64,000 nucleotides of DNA from Acidaminococcus sp. (GCA_022482815.1 JAKVOM010000001.1:2128946-2192945), one strand, 5' to 3'; shown: positions 36,239 through 44,853, counted from the stretch's first letter. Numbers and translations are program-made. Notes: a model not told the origin generated them from the sequence alone.

Positions 36239-36358
36239 TTTTTTTCAACATTAATTTGAAAGAAAAATGTGAACTCACAGGAAAATTCGTTCAGAAAATC
36301 ATGAAAATCTTACGCTGTTTCGCGGGTATTTCCACTTTTCTAACCTACTGTAATGTAT

Positions 36359-36393
36359 TATAATAAGCGTAATAAAAATTGATAAATTTTATC
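36359..36393 (+). promoter_or_regulatory. Candidate hydF -10 box and adjacent palindrome
   Basis: A perfect TATAAT stands at 36359-36364 with no good -35 box at the expected place. Seventeen bases further on, GATAAATTTTATC (36381-36393) is a near-perfect palindrome close to the likely transcription start, where a regulator could bind. The remainder of 36241-36358 shows nothing recognisable. Confidence 0.4.
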
Positions 36394-36400
36394 GTACAAT

Positions 36401-36446
36401 TTCTCCCTGCTATTCCCAGTAAGAAGTATCAGGGAGAATTCTTTTT
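36401..36446 (+). terminator. Terminator-like hairpin in the hydF leader
   Basis: A perfect 9-bp stem TTCTCCCTG/CAGGGAGAA (36401-36409 with 36430-36438) with a 20-nt loop is followed at once by TTCTTTTT, the form of an intrinsic terminator on the plus strand. It ends about 20 bp before the hydF start, after the candidate -10 box, so it could act as an attenuator. Confidence 0.6.
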
Positions 36447-36465
36447 AAAATTAAGGAGGCTAATT

Positions 36466-37689
36466 ATGCCTGCATCGTTAAATGATACCCCTTCCGGTGA
36501 ACGCGTTCACATTGGCTTATTCGGCTGCCGCAATGCCGGTAAATCTTCTTTGATCAATGCCCTGACCGGCCAGAATCTTGCTATTGTGTCCGATTTGAAA
36601 GGGACGACTACGGATCCTGTGTCCAAGGCCATGGAAATCCTTCCTCTGGGGCCGGTGCTGATTACGGATACCCCGGGCCTTGACGATGACAGCCTTCTCG
36701 GGCAGAAACGCATTGAGAAGGCCCTTGTTGTACTGCGCAGTACTGATATAGCCCTCCTCGTCGTGGACGCTTCTATCGGCATGAATGACGCTGATAAGAC
36801 CATCTTAAAGGAAATCAGGGCACGGAAATTACCTTACCTCATTATTTTTAACAAAGCCGATCTGGTAAAGAATCTGACCATCCCCGAAGAAGACAAGGGA
36901 CATATCATGGTAGTCAGTGCGGCCCGCTATGAAGGCATCACGGAACTCAAAGACAGACTGGCCGCGATGGCTGGTAAGGATATCGTGGAGAAACCTCTCC
37001 TTGGTGATTTGCTGAAGCCGGGTGACCTTGTGGTGCTTGTAGTGCCTATCGATGAATCGGCACCTAAAGGCCGTCTGATTCTGCCGCAGCAGCGCACCAT
37101 CCGCGAGTGCCTGGATTATCACGCCACTTCTCTCGTGACTCAGGTAGAGGAACTGCCGGAAGTTATCCGACTATACAAAGATAGGATTCGTATGGTCATT
37201 ACGGACAGTCAGGCATTTGCCAAGGTCAGCAAAATCGTGCCGCAGGAGGTACTCCTGACTTCCTTCTCTATTATCTTTGCCCGTTTCAAAGGCCAGCTGG
37301 ATTCCTTTATCGAAGGCGCTCTGGCTCTGAAGGAACTGAAGGATTCAGATACGGTACTCATTTCTGAAGGCTGCACGCACCATCGTCAGTGCAATGACAT
37401 CGGGACGGTTAAAATGCCCAACTGGATCCGTACTTTTTCCGGTGTCAACCCACAATTTGATTTCACGAGCGGCAAGGGATTCCCGGATGACCTGACGCCT
37501 TACAAGCTGGTCGTACACTGCGGTGCCTGCATGCTGAATCCGCAGGAAGTCAAATATCGCCAGCATAAGGCGACCCTTGACTCAGTACCTATGACCAATT
37601 ACGGCATTGCCATTGCCTATATGAACGGCATTCTGCCGAGAGTCTTGTCGCCGTTCCCGGAGTTAGTGAAACGAGTGGCTGGTGAGTAA
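36466..37689 (+). CDS. hydF: [FeFe]-hydrogenase maturation GTPase HydF
   Basis: Scaffold that assembles the 2Fe subcluster and delivers it to HydA; 407 residues. The GTPase domain has GLFGCRNAGKSSLINAL, KGTTTDPV, DTPG and NKAD (about residues 18-145). A dimerisation domain follows, and the C-terminal cluster-binding domain has CTHHRQ and VHCGACM (the Cys-x-His...His-Cys-x-x-Cys set). The ATG at 36466 has AAGGAGG just upstream; an in-frame ATG 29 codons earlier would include the leader hairpin and is rejected. It is the only plus-strand gene here; hydE, hydG and hydrogenase genes are elsewhere. Confidence 0.96.
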   Translation: MPASLNDTPSGERVHIGLFGCRNAGKSSLINALTGQNLAIVSDLKGTTTDPVSKAMEILPLGPVLITDTPGLDDDSLLGQKRIEKALVVLRSTDIALLVVDASIGMNDADKTILKEIRARKLPYLIIFNKADLVKNLTIPEEDKGHIMVVSAARYEGITELKDRLAAMAGKDIVEKPLLGDLLKPGDLVVLVVPIDESAPKGRLILPQQRTIRECLDYHATSLVTQVEELPEVIRLYKDRIRMVITDSQAFAKVSKIVPQEVLLTSFSIIFARFKGQLDSFIEGALALKELKDSDTVLISEGCTHHRQCNDIGTVKMPNWIRTFSGVNPQFDFTSGKGFPDDLTPYKLVVHCGACMLNPQEVKYRQHKATLDSVPMTNYGIAIAYMNGILPRVLSPFPELVKRVAGE

Positions 37690-37767
37690 TGATAAGTATG
37701 ATATGCCAGTTGATTGAGAGGCAGCATGGTATGGCCTCGCGGCTAAAATGAATAAAAAATAAAAACA

Positions 37768-37810
37768 GGGGCTGTGAAGAAGTTTTTTGATAAAATTTCT
37801 TCACAGCTCC
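37768..37810. terminator. Bidirectional terminator between hydF and sfsA
   Basis: A 14-bp stem GGGGCTGTGAAGAA/TTCTTCACAGCTCC with one G-U pair closes an AT-rich loop. T-rich stretches flank it on both strands, with the stronger T-run on the minus strand. It lies between convergent genes and shares the GCTGTGAA stem with 44854-44895. Confidence 0.8.
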
Positions 37811-37840
37811 TTATTTATGGTGGCTGGGATCTTTAATTTA

Positions 37841-37955
37841 CCAATTCCTGTTATCTTACTGAACACCCACCGTGGCCAGAAAGCGTTTACCACGCTTTAT
37901 TACGGTCCTTCCCTCTTATTTCCAGGGAAAACAAGAGGGCTTGGTGCGTAAAAAA
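37841..37955. repeat. Dispersed intergenic repeat, copy A
   Basis: Starts CCAATTCCTGTTATC and contains ACCCACCG, then a perfect hairpin AAAGCGT/ACGCTTT (37880-37898), then GGTCC and CCCTCTT/AAGAGGG (37911-37939), ending near GGTGC. The first 32 bp match copy B at 44731 in 28 positions, and the AACAAGAGGGCT-GGTGC end also matches. The central part differs. No coding capacity. Confidence 0.6.
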
Positions 37956-37981
37956 GGCTGCGGCTTTAAATTGCCACAGAT

Positions 37982-39124
37982 TCAGATTTTAAGATTATCC
38001 AATCGATTCATACGGAAATCTTCTATGACTTGCATGAAGTCTTTACGGTGGATTGGATTATCGGGAAAACCGAATAAATGAGAAGCAGAGGGTTTATCCG
38101 TGGCACCAAATCCTTCAATTTGGAAGGCCGCAATGCGGCGCACTGCTGCTGCCATGTCTTCCTCCAGGTCATCAGCTGTACGAACGGGCACGAGGGCCTC
38201 GATATTTGCTTTCTGACGCAAGTAATCGATATGCCAATGGAAGTGCTTGCGTTTACGCTGATGACGTGCCAGACGGGCCGCCAGATTCTTTCTCGCGGAA
38301 CCGACATAGACATAATATCCTTTCGGGTAATGGACGCTGCCCAGTGAACCCGTTTCGATATCTTTATCTTCCGGAAGCGAAAGCACCACAAAGTAATCGC
38401 CCCCGTCGTGGTTTTCACGGTCCAGGATTTCCGGATGATAACCTAAGAGACCGCATACTTTCGGTAATGTGAACGTACTGTCCCACTGCAGGGACAATGC
38501 TTTCCAGTCCAATACCCCGACAGCATCCCTGAAAGTTTTGGCAAACTCCGGATCTGTATGGTAATCCGGCAGGAACCAGCGCGCCTTGTTCCAATGGACA
38601 AGGAAAAGAACACCGGTGTGGATGCCCTTCTGATGCATCCCGGCAAGTTCCGCAATATGTTTTCGGCCCCTTTCGGTCACCGCATCGGGAAACATAGCGC
38701 CATAACGGCTGAACAGCGTGCAAGACTTGACTTCTACATAAAAGAGCTCCCGGCCCCTGCCAAGCAGCAGATCAAAGCGGCTGTCCCCTGCCGTGACTTC
38801 CCGGCGGACCAGATTCCAGGACTCCCAGCCGGGGATTTTTTTATTTTCGACGAGGTAAGCTGCCACATCGTTATTATATTGCGTATCCATCAAAATCGGT
38901 ACGCCGTCACGTTCGATGCCCACGACGTCATACGGCGTCTTGCGGCCCGACTGCGCGGCCCTGCGAAGGTAAATAACAACGCCCGGAAATAAAAGCTCCC
39001 ACATCCGTCCCGGATTCGGCATATGACAGCGAACCGTTTCGCCCTGAAGCTCACATAAGGCAATAAAACGGTTCGGCCGGGAAAGAAAATGAGCTTTCAC
39101 TAAATCTTGTTTGTAATGGATCAT
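37982..39124 (-). CDS. sfsA: SfsA-family protein fused to a DUF123 (GIY-YIG-like) domain
   Basis: A 380-residue fusion. Residues 1 to about 228 are SfsA ('sugar fermentation stimulation', DNA-binding): the N-terminal OB-like part ends in CHMPNPGRMWELL, and the C-terminal part has RFDLLLGRGRELFYVEVKSCTL, whose Asp and Glu-x-Lys form a PD-(D/E)XK nuclease-like signature, reported here in shortened form as RFDLLL...YVEVKS. Residues about 235-340 form DUF123, related to GIY-YIG nucleases: GYYVYVGSARKNLAARLARH and HWHIDYLR. A short tail follows. SfsA alone is about 235 residues. It is a single gene behind the repeat and terminator region. Function is unproven. Confidence 0.88.
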   Translation of the reverse strand: MIHYKQDLVKAHFLSRPNRFIALCELQGETVRCHMPNPGRMWELLFPGVVIYLRRAAQSGRKTPYDVVGIERDGVPILMDTQYNNDVAAYLVENKKIPGWESWNLVRREVTAGDSRFDLLLGRGRELFYVEVKSCTLFSRYGAMFPDAVTERGRKHIAELAGMHQKGIHTGVLFLVHWNKARWFLPDYHTDPEFAKTFRDAVGVLDWKALSLQWDSTFTLPKVCGLLGYHPEILDRENHDGGDYFVVLSLPEDKDIETGSLGSVHYPKGYYVYVGSARKNLAARLARHQRKRKHFHWHIDYLRQKANIEALVPVRTADDLEEDMAAAVRRIAAFQIEGFGATDKPSASHLFGFPDNPIHRKDFMQVIEDFRMNRLDNLKI

Positions 39125-39268
39125 AACTATAAAGAGTTCCTTTTTTCAGAATGAGGCAGCTTTTACTGCCGCAAAGTATTATAGCACGAGACGAGGCAAA
39201 CTTATGTATTTTACCTTGTCCCGCACTTAAAGAAACTCTACAAGACACCGGCAGAAACCGTTTGCTAT

Positions 39269-40000
39269 TTATAGCTCTCTTAAGCGTTCTGATTGATTCA
39301 GAACGTAATCAAGACCTGACAATCTTGTATTAAGAATTAATTCTTCCGGGAAATTGACAGCGTTAAGCATCGCTTCCGCTGTGGTAAAGTTTCCCACCTG
39401 ACTCCAGATATGAGCATCACTGCTTACGATGACAGGAATCCTGTATTCCTTACACAGCTCCAGATAAGCCGGAATGTTTTTATCGGCATTCTTTCTGCCC
39501 GTACGCGGCGATGTGGAGCTGCTGTTTACTTCGAGTGCCACCTTGTAACGAGCAGCCGCTTCGACAAGCTTCGGGTAGTCCAGCGGGTACCGGTCATCAT
39601 CGGGATGACCAATGATTTTTACATAAGGATTCTGCATCGCCCCGATAAGCGCATCGGTATTTTCCGCACGGGTTCCTGCTTTGATGCAGGGAATATGAAG
39701 GCTTGCAATGACATAATCCATGCGTGCAAGCATTTCGTCTTCAAGATCGAGGCGGCCCTGGAAGTCTAAAATATTGGCTTCTACGCCCGTATAGATGGCA
39801 AGGCCCATGATTTCCTTCGGAATAGCCTTATAATTCTTAAAGAAAATCGGGCCGGGAGCACCCGGCATGGCCGGTGCATGGTCGCTGGTACCGAAAGCCA
39901 GCAGTCCCTTTGCTTTGGCCTCCTCGATATTTTCTTTCAGCGTGCTGAACGCATGACCGCTTGCCGTGGTGTGTGTATGGATATCAAAAAGCAGTTTCAA
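39269..40000 (-). CDS. PHP-domain phosphoesterase, YcdX-like
   Basis: A 243-residue metal-dependent phosphoesterase. Metal ligands: FDIHTHTTASGHA (His-x-His), SDHAP, ASLHIP, IGHPDDDRYP, EVNSSS and SSDAHI, matching the trinuclear-zinc YcdX family. The start is TTG at 40000, 8 nt after AGGAGG. It is the last gene of the five-gene transporter operon, 13 bp after the ATPase, so it may hydrolyse a phosphate ester brought in by that transporter. Substrate inferred only. Confidence 0.85.
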   Translation of the reverse strand: MKLLFDIHTHTTASGHAFSTLKENIEEAKAKGLLAFGTSDHAPAMPGAPGPIFFKNYKAIPKEIMGLAIYTGVEANILDFQGRLDLEDEMLARMDYVIASLHIPCIKAGTRAENTDALIGAMQNPYVKIIGHPDDDRYPLDYPKLVEAAARYKVALEVNSSSTSPRTGRKNADKNIPAYLELCKEYRIPVIVSSDAHIWSQVGNFTTAEAMLNAVNFPEELILNTRLSGLDYVLNQSERLREL

Positions 40001-40013
40001 TGCGAAAGCCTCC

Positions 40014-41048
40014 TTAGGCAATATACACAAGTTTAACCTGGTCTCCCAGTTTAAACTGTTCGTGGCTGGATGCGTAAACCGTCACATTACGATGATTGCA
40101 AAGCAGTGAGTACTGAATTTCCCTGCCGCTATATTGCTTATTGGTGATGACGGCATCAAGACCGCTGCCTTCAAAGCAAATTTTGAATTGTTCCGGACGC
40201 ACGGGGAAAATGCCTTTCTGACGGAACACACCAGAAATTTCCTTCCCGTCATAGGTAACCGGACATCCGTCGGCAGAAAAGGCATCACCGTTCCAATGAC
40301 CTTGCACAAGGTTGCACTTGCTGACAAAGGTCGCTACAAATTCTGTTTTCGGGTGGCAGTAGATTTCTTCCGGTGTTCCGAGCTGCTCAATGTGGCCGCT
40401 GCGCATAACAAGAATACGATCCGCCATGGCAAGTGCTTCACTCTGGTCATGAGTGACGTAGATAACCGTAGCACCCGTACGCTGGTGAAGATCCTGGATT
40501 TCTTTACGCATACTGATTTTCAGTTCTGCATCCAGGGCGCTCAGCGGTTCATCCATCAAGAGAATGGAAGGTTTTCTGACAATAGCCCGCGCCATAGAAA
40601 CGCGCTGACGCTGTCCGCCGGAAAGTTCACTGGGAAAACGATGTTCATAAGCGGTGAGTCCCATGGCATTGATTGTCCTGTCTACCATTTTCTTTTTTTC
40701 ATCCGCAGACAGAAACTGACAGCGTTTACTCTTGAGCGGAAATTCCACATGCTCCCGCACGGTCATGTGGGCCCAGAGAGCAAAAGACTGGAAAACCATT
40801 CCGAGATTGCGGTCTTCCACCGGTACCATACGTCCTTTACCGGAATAAATTTCCTTGTCCATCCGAATGATACCGGAAGTCGGCTCCTGAAATCCGGCAA
40901 TGGCTCGCAAAAGCGTCGTCTTGCCGCACCCGGAAGGTCCTAGAATGGCCATAAACTCACCATCGTTGATTGTTAAATTAATATCGTTAAGCGCCAGCGT
41001 TGTCCCGAATTGCTGCGTTACGTGTTCCAGAAACAAACTCACTTTCAA
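40014..41048 (-). CDS. ABC transporter ATP-binding protein, Fbp/Pot/Afu type
   Basis: A 344-residue importer ATPase. Walker A GPSGCGKTTLLRA, Q-loop, signature LSGGQRQRVSMARA, Walker B ILLMDEPLSALDA and switch His in YVTHDQSEAL are intact. A C-terminal TOBE-like regulatory domain (about 240-344) follows. The TTG start at 41048 has AAGGAG just upstream and lies inside the permease gene (62-bp overlap). It belongs with the permease and lipoprotein that follow. Confidence 0.92.
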   Translation of the reverse strand: MKVSLFLEHVTQQFGTTLALNDINLTINDGEFMAILGPSGCGKTTLLRAIAGFQEPTSGIIRMDKEIYSGKGRMVPVEDRNLGMVFQSFALWAHMTVREHVEFPLKSKRCQFLSADEKKKMVDRTINAMGLTAYEHRFPSELSGGQRQRVSMARAIVRKPSILLMDEPLSALDAELKISMRKEIQDLHQRTGATVIYVTHDQSEALAMADRILVMRSGHIEQLGTPEEIYCHPKTEFVATFVSKCNLVQGHWNGDAFSADGCPVTYDGKEISGVFRQKGIFPVRPEQFKICFEGSGLDAVITNKQYSGREIQYSLLCNHRNVTVYASSHEQFKLGDQVKLVYIA

Positions 41049-42714
41049 TCTTCTCCTTCTTTAGCACAGCGCTAAAATTTACAATCCCATAGCCCACCAG
41101 GATCATGGCAACTATCAATGTGGACATAGCAGCCGAAAGGCTGTATTCCCCACCCTGCTGGAAATTAAAGATCGTCAGACCGATGGTCTTCGTGTCTGCA
41201 CTGGCAAGCATGGAAGAAAGGGTCAGCTCCGTCAGAGATGATACAAAAATCAGGAAAGAGCTGGAAAGGACATTCTTTTTCAAAAGCGGAATCAGTACAA
41301 AGCGCCAGGTCATCAGAAAATTTCCTCCGGAGGAGCGAACGGCTTCTTCAAGTTCCGGATTGACGGATAACAGTGCTGTCGTACTCCCCTTGATCTGCAG
41401 AATCAAATAGCGCGTCAGGTACGCAATCACCAGAATGTTGATTGTTCCGTAGATACCCGGATGAATTCCGGGCAGCGGTTCTGTCCAGTGAAAGATCATC
41501 GATAGAGACAGTACAATACCTGGAATGGCATAGGTCATGGCCGCGCATTTTTCTCCGATGACTACGGCATGATTGCCGCGCCGCACCTTGAGATAGGCCA
41601 TCGCCGTTCCAATGAGGATACACAACGTACACGTGACCATTGCCAGGATCAGGCTGTTGCTGATTGACGAAAGAACGGACGTATTGGTGCAGACAAATTC
41701 AAAATTATCAACGGACAAATTCTGCCGAGTAATGGCAAGCCCGTAATTTTTAAGGAATGCATTGGAAACCATCACAAGGAGAGGAATCATATCAAAAAGC
41801 CCCCACCCCAGGAGCAGTATCACTTCCGCAGCTTTGCGGCGGCTTTCACGGATATAAACGCGTGGAGAAAAATCCTCCTTGATACTTTCCATGGCGCCGC
41901 CCTTACGAACCAGGACTTCCAGCAGCGTACCGCCGATGGCAATTGCGCAGAGCAGTACCGAAAGCGCTGCCGCGAGCGGGAACGACTGTGGGCCGAAGCT
42001 GATTGCCTTTTCGTAGATATAGGTACTCAGCACGGGAATCCCGGCCGGAATCCCTAGAAATGCCGGTACCGAGAAATTGTCAATAGCCGCCAGAAAAGAA
42101 AGGACGGCTCCACTCATGATGGCCGGCATGGCTTCCGGTACATCAATCTTCCAGAAGGTTTTCAAAATACTGAACCCGCAGGAACGCGAGGCCCATTCCA
42201 GATCTTTTGGAATCTTCCGCAGCGTGTGGGTCACGGAAAGGTAAACAATCGGGATATTGCAGACACCGACAATAAACAAAATGCCGCCGATGGAATAAAT
42301 ATTGATGGTTCCGAGGCCCAGCGCTGCAGCAGTCCTGTTAATCAAGCCTCTTTTCGTAATTATTCCGGCCCAGGAAAGGGTCGTAATATACGAAGGGATA
42401 ATAAAAGGCATCAGCACAAGCATCTCAAGGAGATGTTTGTGCCGAAAATTCGTATAAGCAATGACGAAAGCCATACACGTGCCAACTACTGTCGCAATGC
42501 CGGATGACCCTACCGCAATGATAAGCGTGTTAATAATGGCTTTGAGCGTCCGCGGCTCATGGAGCAGGACCACAAAGTTCTGCAGTCCATAGCCATCCGG
42601 TCCTTTGCAGCTCATGATAATTAGCCGAAGAATCGGAGCCACAAAGAAGAGAAAGATTACTGCATAAAAAAGCAGTGTACCGATGCGGTTTTTCAATTGA
42701 TTATGGTGAATCAT
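40987..42714 (-). CDS. ABC transporter permease, duplicated (Fbp/Afu-type)
   Basis: A 575-residue permease carrying two tandem six-helix units in one chain. Each unit has an EAA loop that meets the ATPase: LEWASRSCGFSILKTFWKID in the first and LEEAVRSSGGNFLMTWRF in the second. This double permease form is typical of FbpB, AfuB and PhnU/V-like systems. It overlaps the ATPase gene and starts 15 bp after the binding-protein gene. Confidence 0.92.
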   Translation of the reverse strand: MIHHNQLKNRIGTLLFYAVIFLFFVAPILRLIIMSCKGPDGYGLQNFVVLLHEPRTLKAIINTLIIAVGSSGIATVVGTCMAFVIAYTNFRHKHLLEMLVLMPFIIPSYITTLSWAGIITKRGLINRTAAALGLGTINIYSIGGILFIVGVCNIPIVYLSVTHTLRKIPKDLEWASRSCGFSILKTFWKIDVPEAMPAIMSGAVLSFLAAIDNFSVPAFLGIPAGIPVLSTYIYEKAISFGPQSFPLAAALSVLLCAIAIGGTLLEVLVRKGGAMESIKEDFSPRVYIRESRRKAAEVILLLGWGLFDMIPLLVMVSNAFLKNYGLAITRQNLSVDNFEFVCTNTSVLSSISNSLILAMVTCTLCILIGTAMAYLKVRRGNHAVVIGEKCAAMTYAIPGIVLSLSMIFHWTEPLPGIHPGIYGTINILVIAYLTRYLILQIKGSTTALLSVNPELEEAVRSSGGNFLMTWRFVLIPLLKKNVLSSSFLIFVSSLTELTLSSMLASADTKTIGLTIFNFQQGGEYSLSAAMSTLIVAMILVGYGIVNFSAVLKKEKIESEFVSGTRNAAIRDNAGA

Positions 42715-42729
42715 AAACGTTTTCCTTAC

Positions 42730-43767
42730 TTATTGATTAAACAGTGCACTGAATTGTTTCTTATCATTTTCACGTTCTTTAAAGAGTTCCAGAGGGTTAG
42801 CAGCAATCGGTTTGATATCTTTGACACCCTTAAGACCTTCCGGAGCCTTGACGTCTTCGCGAATCGGAGTATAGCCAATGCCGGCAGCTACCTCCTGGCC
42901 TTCCTTGGACAGAATAAAGTCGATGAAGGCCTTGGCAGCCGCTTTATTCTTGGACGCTTTCAAGAGGCCAATCGGTTCGGTTACATAGGGAGAGCCTTCA
43001 GCCGGATAGATAAATTCGACAGGAGCGCCGTTCTTCTTGGAGCGCATCACCATGTAGTCTACGATGATACCGGCAGCCTTATCGCCGGCAACTACTGCCT
43101 TTTGAATGGAGCCATTCCCCTTATCAACCTTGACGCCATTGGCTTTCAGGTTCTTGTAGAAATCCCATCCGATACCCTTGGTACGGGTCAGCACACCCAG
43201 GTTGTAAGCGGCAGCACCGGAATACAGCGGGCTCGGCATGGTCACTTCATCTTTAAGAGCTGGTTTCACGAGATCGGCAAAAGACGTAATCTTTTCCTTC
43301 GTACGGGTCGTATTGACGATGATACCGGTCGTAATAATTTTTGTCCCGGCATACATATGATCTTTATCTACGTACTGGGATGGAATGTTTTTGGCTTCCG
43401 GAGAGTCATAAGCTTCGAGTAAATCCTTGGATTTCAAGGACTCAAATGTCACGTTATCGGCAACGAGCAGTACATCGGCCTGTACCTGGCCTGCTTCCTT
43501 TTCTGCCATGACTTTGCTGATGACTTCCTCTGTACCGGAACGGAAGACGCTGACTTTCACATCCGGATATTTCTTATTAAAAGCAGCAATCAATTTTTGA
43601 GCGTCCGCATTCGGCTGAGACGTGTACAACACAATTTTGCCGGAAGGTTTGCCCTTATCATTAGAGGCAGCCTTATTATCAGTTCCCTTGCCGCCGCAGC
43701 CGGCCATTCCCACAGCCATCAAACTGGCCAGAATGAGTGCCATCGTTTTTTTACCCAAGAATTTCAT
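42730..43767 (-). CDS. ABC transporter solute-binding lipoprotein
   Basis: A 345-residue extracytoplasmic binding protein with a lipoprotein signal (hydrophobic segment then MAGCGG, lipidated Cys about residue 24). The mature part starts GKIVLYTSQPNADAQKLIAAF, as in the Fe3+/sugar-phosphate/aminoethylphosphonate-binding group. The paired tyrosines that bind iron in FbpA are not apparent, which argues against a simple ferric function. Its neighbours, a TIM-barrel isomerase-like protein and a PHP phosphoesterase, suggest a phosphorylated organic ligand, as for AfuA. Confidence 0.88.
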   Translation of the reverse strand: MKFLGKKTMALILASLMAVGMAGCGGKGTDNKAASNDKGKPSGKIVLYTSQPNADAQKLIAAFNKKYPDVKVSVFRSGTEEVISKVMAEKEAGQVQADVLLVADNVTFESLKSKDLLEAYDSPEAKNIPSQYVDKDHMYAGTKIITTGIIVNTTRTKEKITSFADLVKPALKDEVTMPSPLYSGAAAYNLGVLTRTKGIGWDFYKNLKANGVKVDKGNGSIQKAVVAGDKAAGIIVDYMVMRSKKNGAPVEFIYPAEGSPYVTEPIGLLKASKNKAAAKAFIDFILSKEGQEVAAGIGYTPIREDVKAPEGLKGVKDIKPIAANPLELFKERENDKKQFSALFNQ

Positions 43768-43782
43768 ATCCTTTCCACTCCT

Positions 43783-44607
43783 TTAAGCATTAAAATGGTT
43801 CATAATAATTTCTGCTGATGTTGTCATTGCATCGGGAATAATCGATGCTAAATAGGCTGCATTATGCCACAATTTTGTACGATTGGGACTATCGTCGTAT
43901 CCTTCAAGTACCAGTTTCTTACCAGCAAGCAGAAGGCGGGGCAACAGCCAGCGAAAATCAAAATCTCCGTCATCAAGGGACGTGTGATAAGTTTTGCCTT
44001 TGCGGTTACTGATATGGAACTTCGAATAAGAAGGCAGTGAAGAAGCCAGTTCATCAATTTCTACCGTACTGTCGCAGTGTGCTACATCAATTGTATACGT
44101 GAAGAAATCGGACAGAGAACCGGTTACCTGTTTCATGGCTTCTGCATTCGTGACGAATTCTTTTTTAACCTTCTCCATGACTTCAAGGGAAACAAGCACA
44201 TTTCTTTGCTTTGAAATCTCCGCAATCTGCAAAAGAGAATCCCGCATCAGCTCGATACTCATTTTCTTGAAACACGTCATCGTCATATGACCCGGATGAA
44301 CGGTTACATCTTCCCCATTGATTCGTCTGCACAGTTCAATAGATTCCTTAACCTGTCCAATAGATGCTTCCCGGACTGCATCGTTGATAGAAGATAAGTT
44401 TAAATCCCAGCTCACGCTGTGAACCGTTGTGCCAAGATGATAAAACTCGGCAAGCCGTCTGTATTCTTCTTCATCATAGCCGCAGTCAAAAAACTGCTGC
44501 GCCCACATTTCAATGCCGGAAAAACCGCACTCATGAACAACACGAAATAATTCTTCAAGAGGAACTCCCCACAGGAAAGAAGAAGACGCATAAACTTTAC
44601 TCTTCAT
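43783..44607 (-). CDS. Sugar phosphate isomerase/epimerase-like TIM-barrel protein
   Basis: A 274-residue member of the xylose-isomerase-like/AP endonuclease 2 fold. It starts MKSKVYASSSFLWGVPLEEL, with GFSGIEMWAQ near residue 30. Likely metal and catalytic acids lie in VSLEVMEK, TIDVAHCDSTVEI and KLVLEGYDDS. The group includes isomerases, epimerases, dehydratases and endonuclease IV-like proteins, so the reaction is open. It is the first gene of the transporter operon, 15 bp before the binding protein. Confidence 0.82.
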   Translation of the reverse strand: MKSKVYASSSFLWGVPLEELFRVVHECGFSGIEMWAQQFFDCGYDEEEYRRLAEFYHLGTTVHSVSWDLNLSSINDAVREASIGQVKESIELCRRINGEDVTVHPGHMTMTCFKKMSIELMRDSLLQIAEISKQRNVLVSLEVMEKVKKEFVTNAEAMKQVTGSLSDFFTYTIDVAHCDSTVEIDELASSLPSYSKFHISNRKGKTYHTSLDDGDFDFRWLLPRLLLAGKKLVLEGYDDSPNRTKLWHNAAYLASIIPDAMTTSAEIIMNHFNA

Positions 44608-44730
44608 AGATACCCCCTTATCTCATAACGGGTTTATTATTTCAAGAAAATGTAAAAGATGAATCAGAGATTTGTAAAATTTGCATAAAAAGAGGGTATC
44701 TACTATCTCAACATCATAAGTTCTATCGGA

Positions 44731-44816
44731 CCAATTCCTGTTATCCAATTGAATACCCACCGCAAGCGGTCCCTCCCTTATTCGCGAAAACCACGCGAAC
44801 AAGAGGGCTGGTGCAT
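44731..44816. repeat. Dispersed intergenic repeat, copy B
   Basis: Starts CCAATTCCTGTTATC, continues to ACCCACCG, then GGTCC, hairpin TTCGCG/CGCGAA (44781-44799) and AACAAGAGGGCTGGTGC. Both ends match copy A at 37841, but the centre is shorter and carries a different hairpin. It lies upstream of the transporter operon and next to the M16 protease terminator. Apart from these two structures 44608-44943 shows nothing else. Confidence 0.6.
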
Positions 44817-44853
44817 CAATTTTTCTTGCCATTAGCAGAGGAATGGTTATAAA

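Noticed and set aside
36379-36465. Upstream ATG extension of hydF by 29 codons
   Set aside because: It would translate through the leader hairpin, adds no family-conserved sequence and lacks the strong AAGGAGG that precedes 36466.
42730-43767. Straightforward annotation as a ferric-iron binding protein
   Set aside because: Homology to that fold is real, but the paired iron-binding tyrosines are not visible and neighbours point to an organophosphate ligand.
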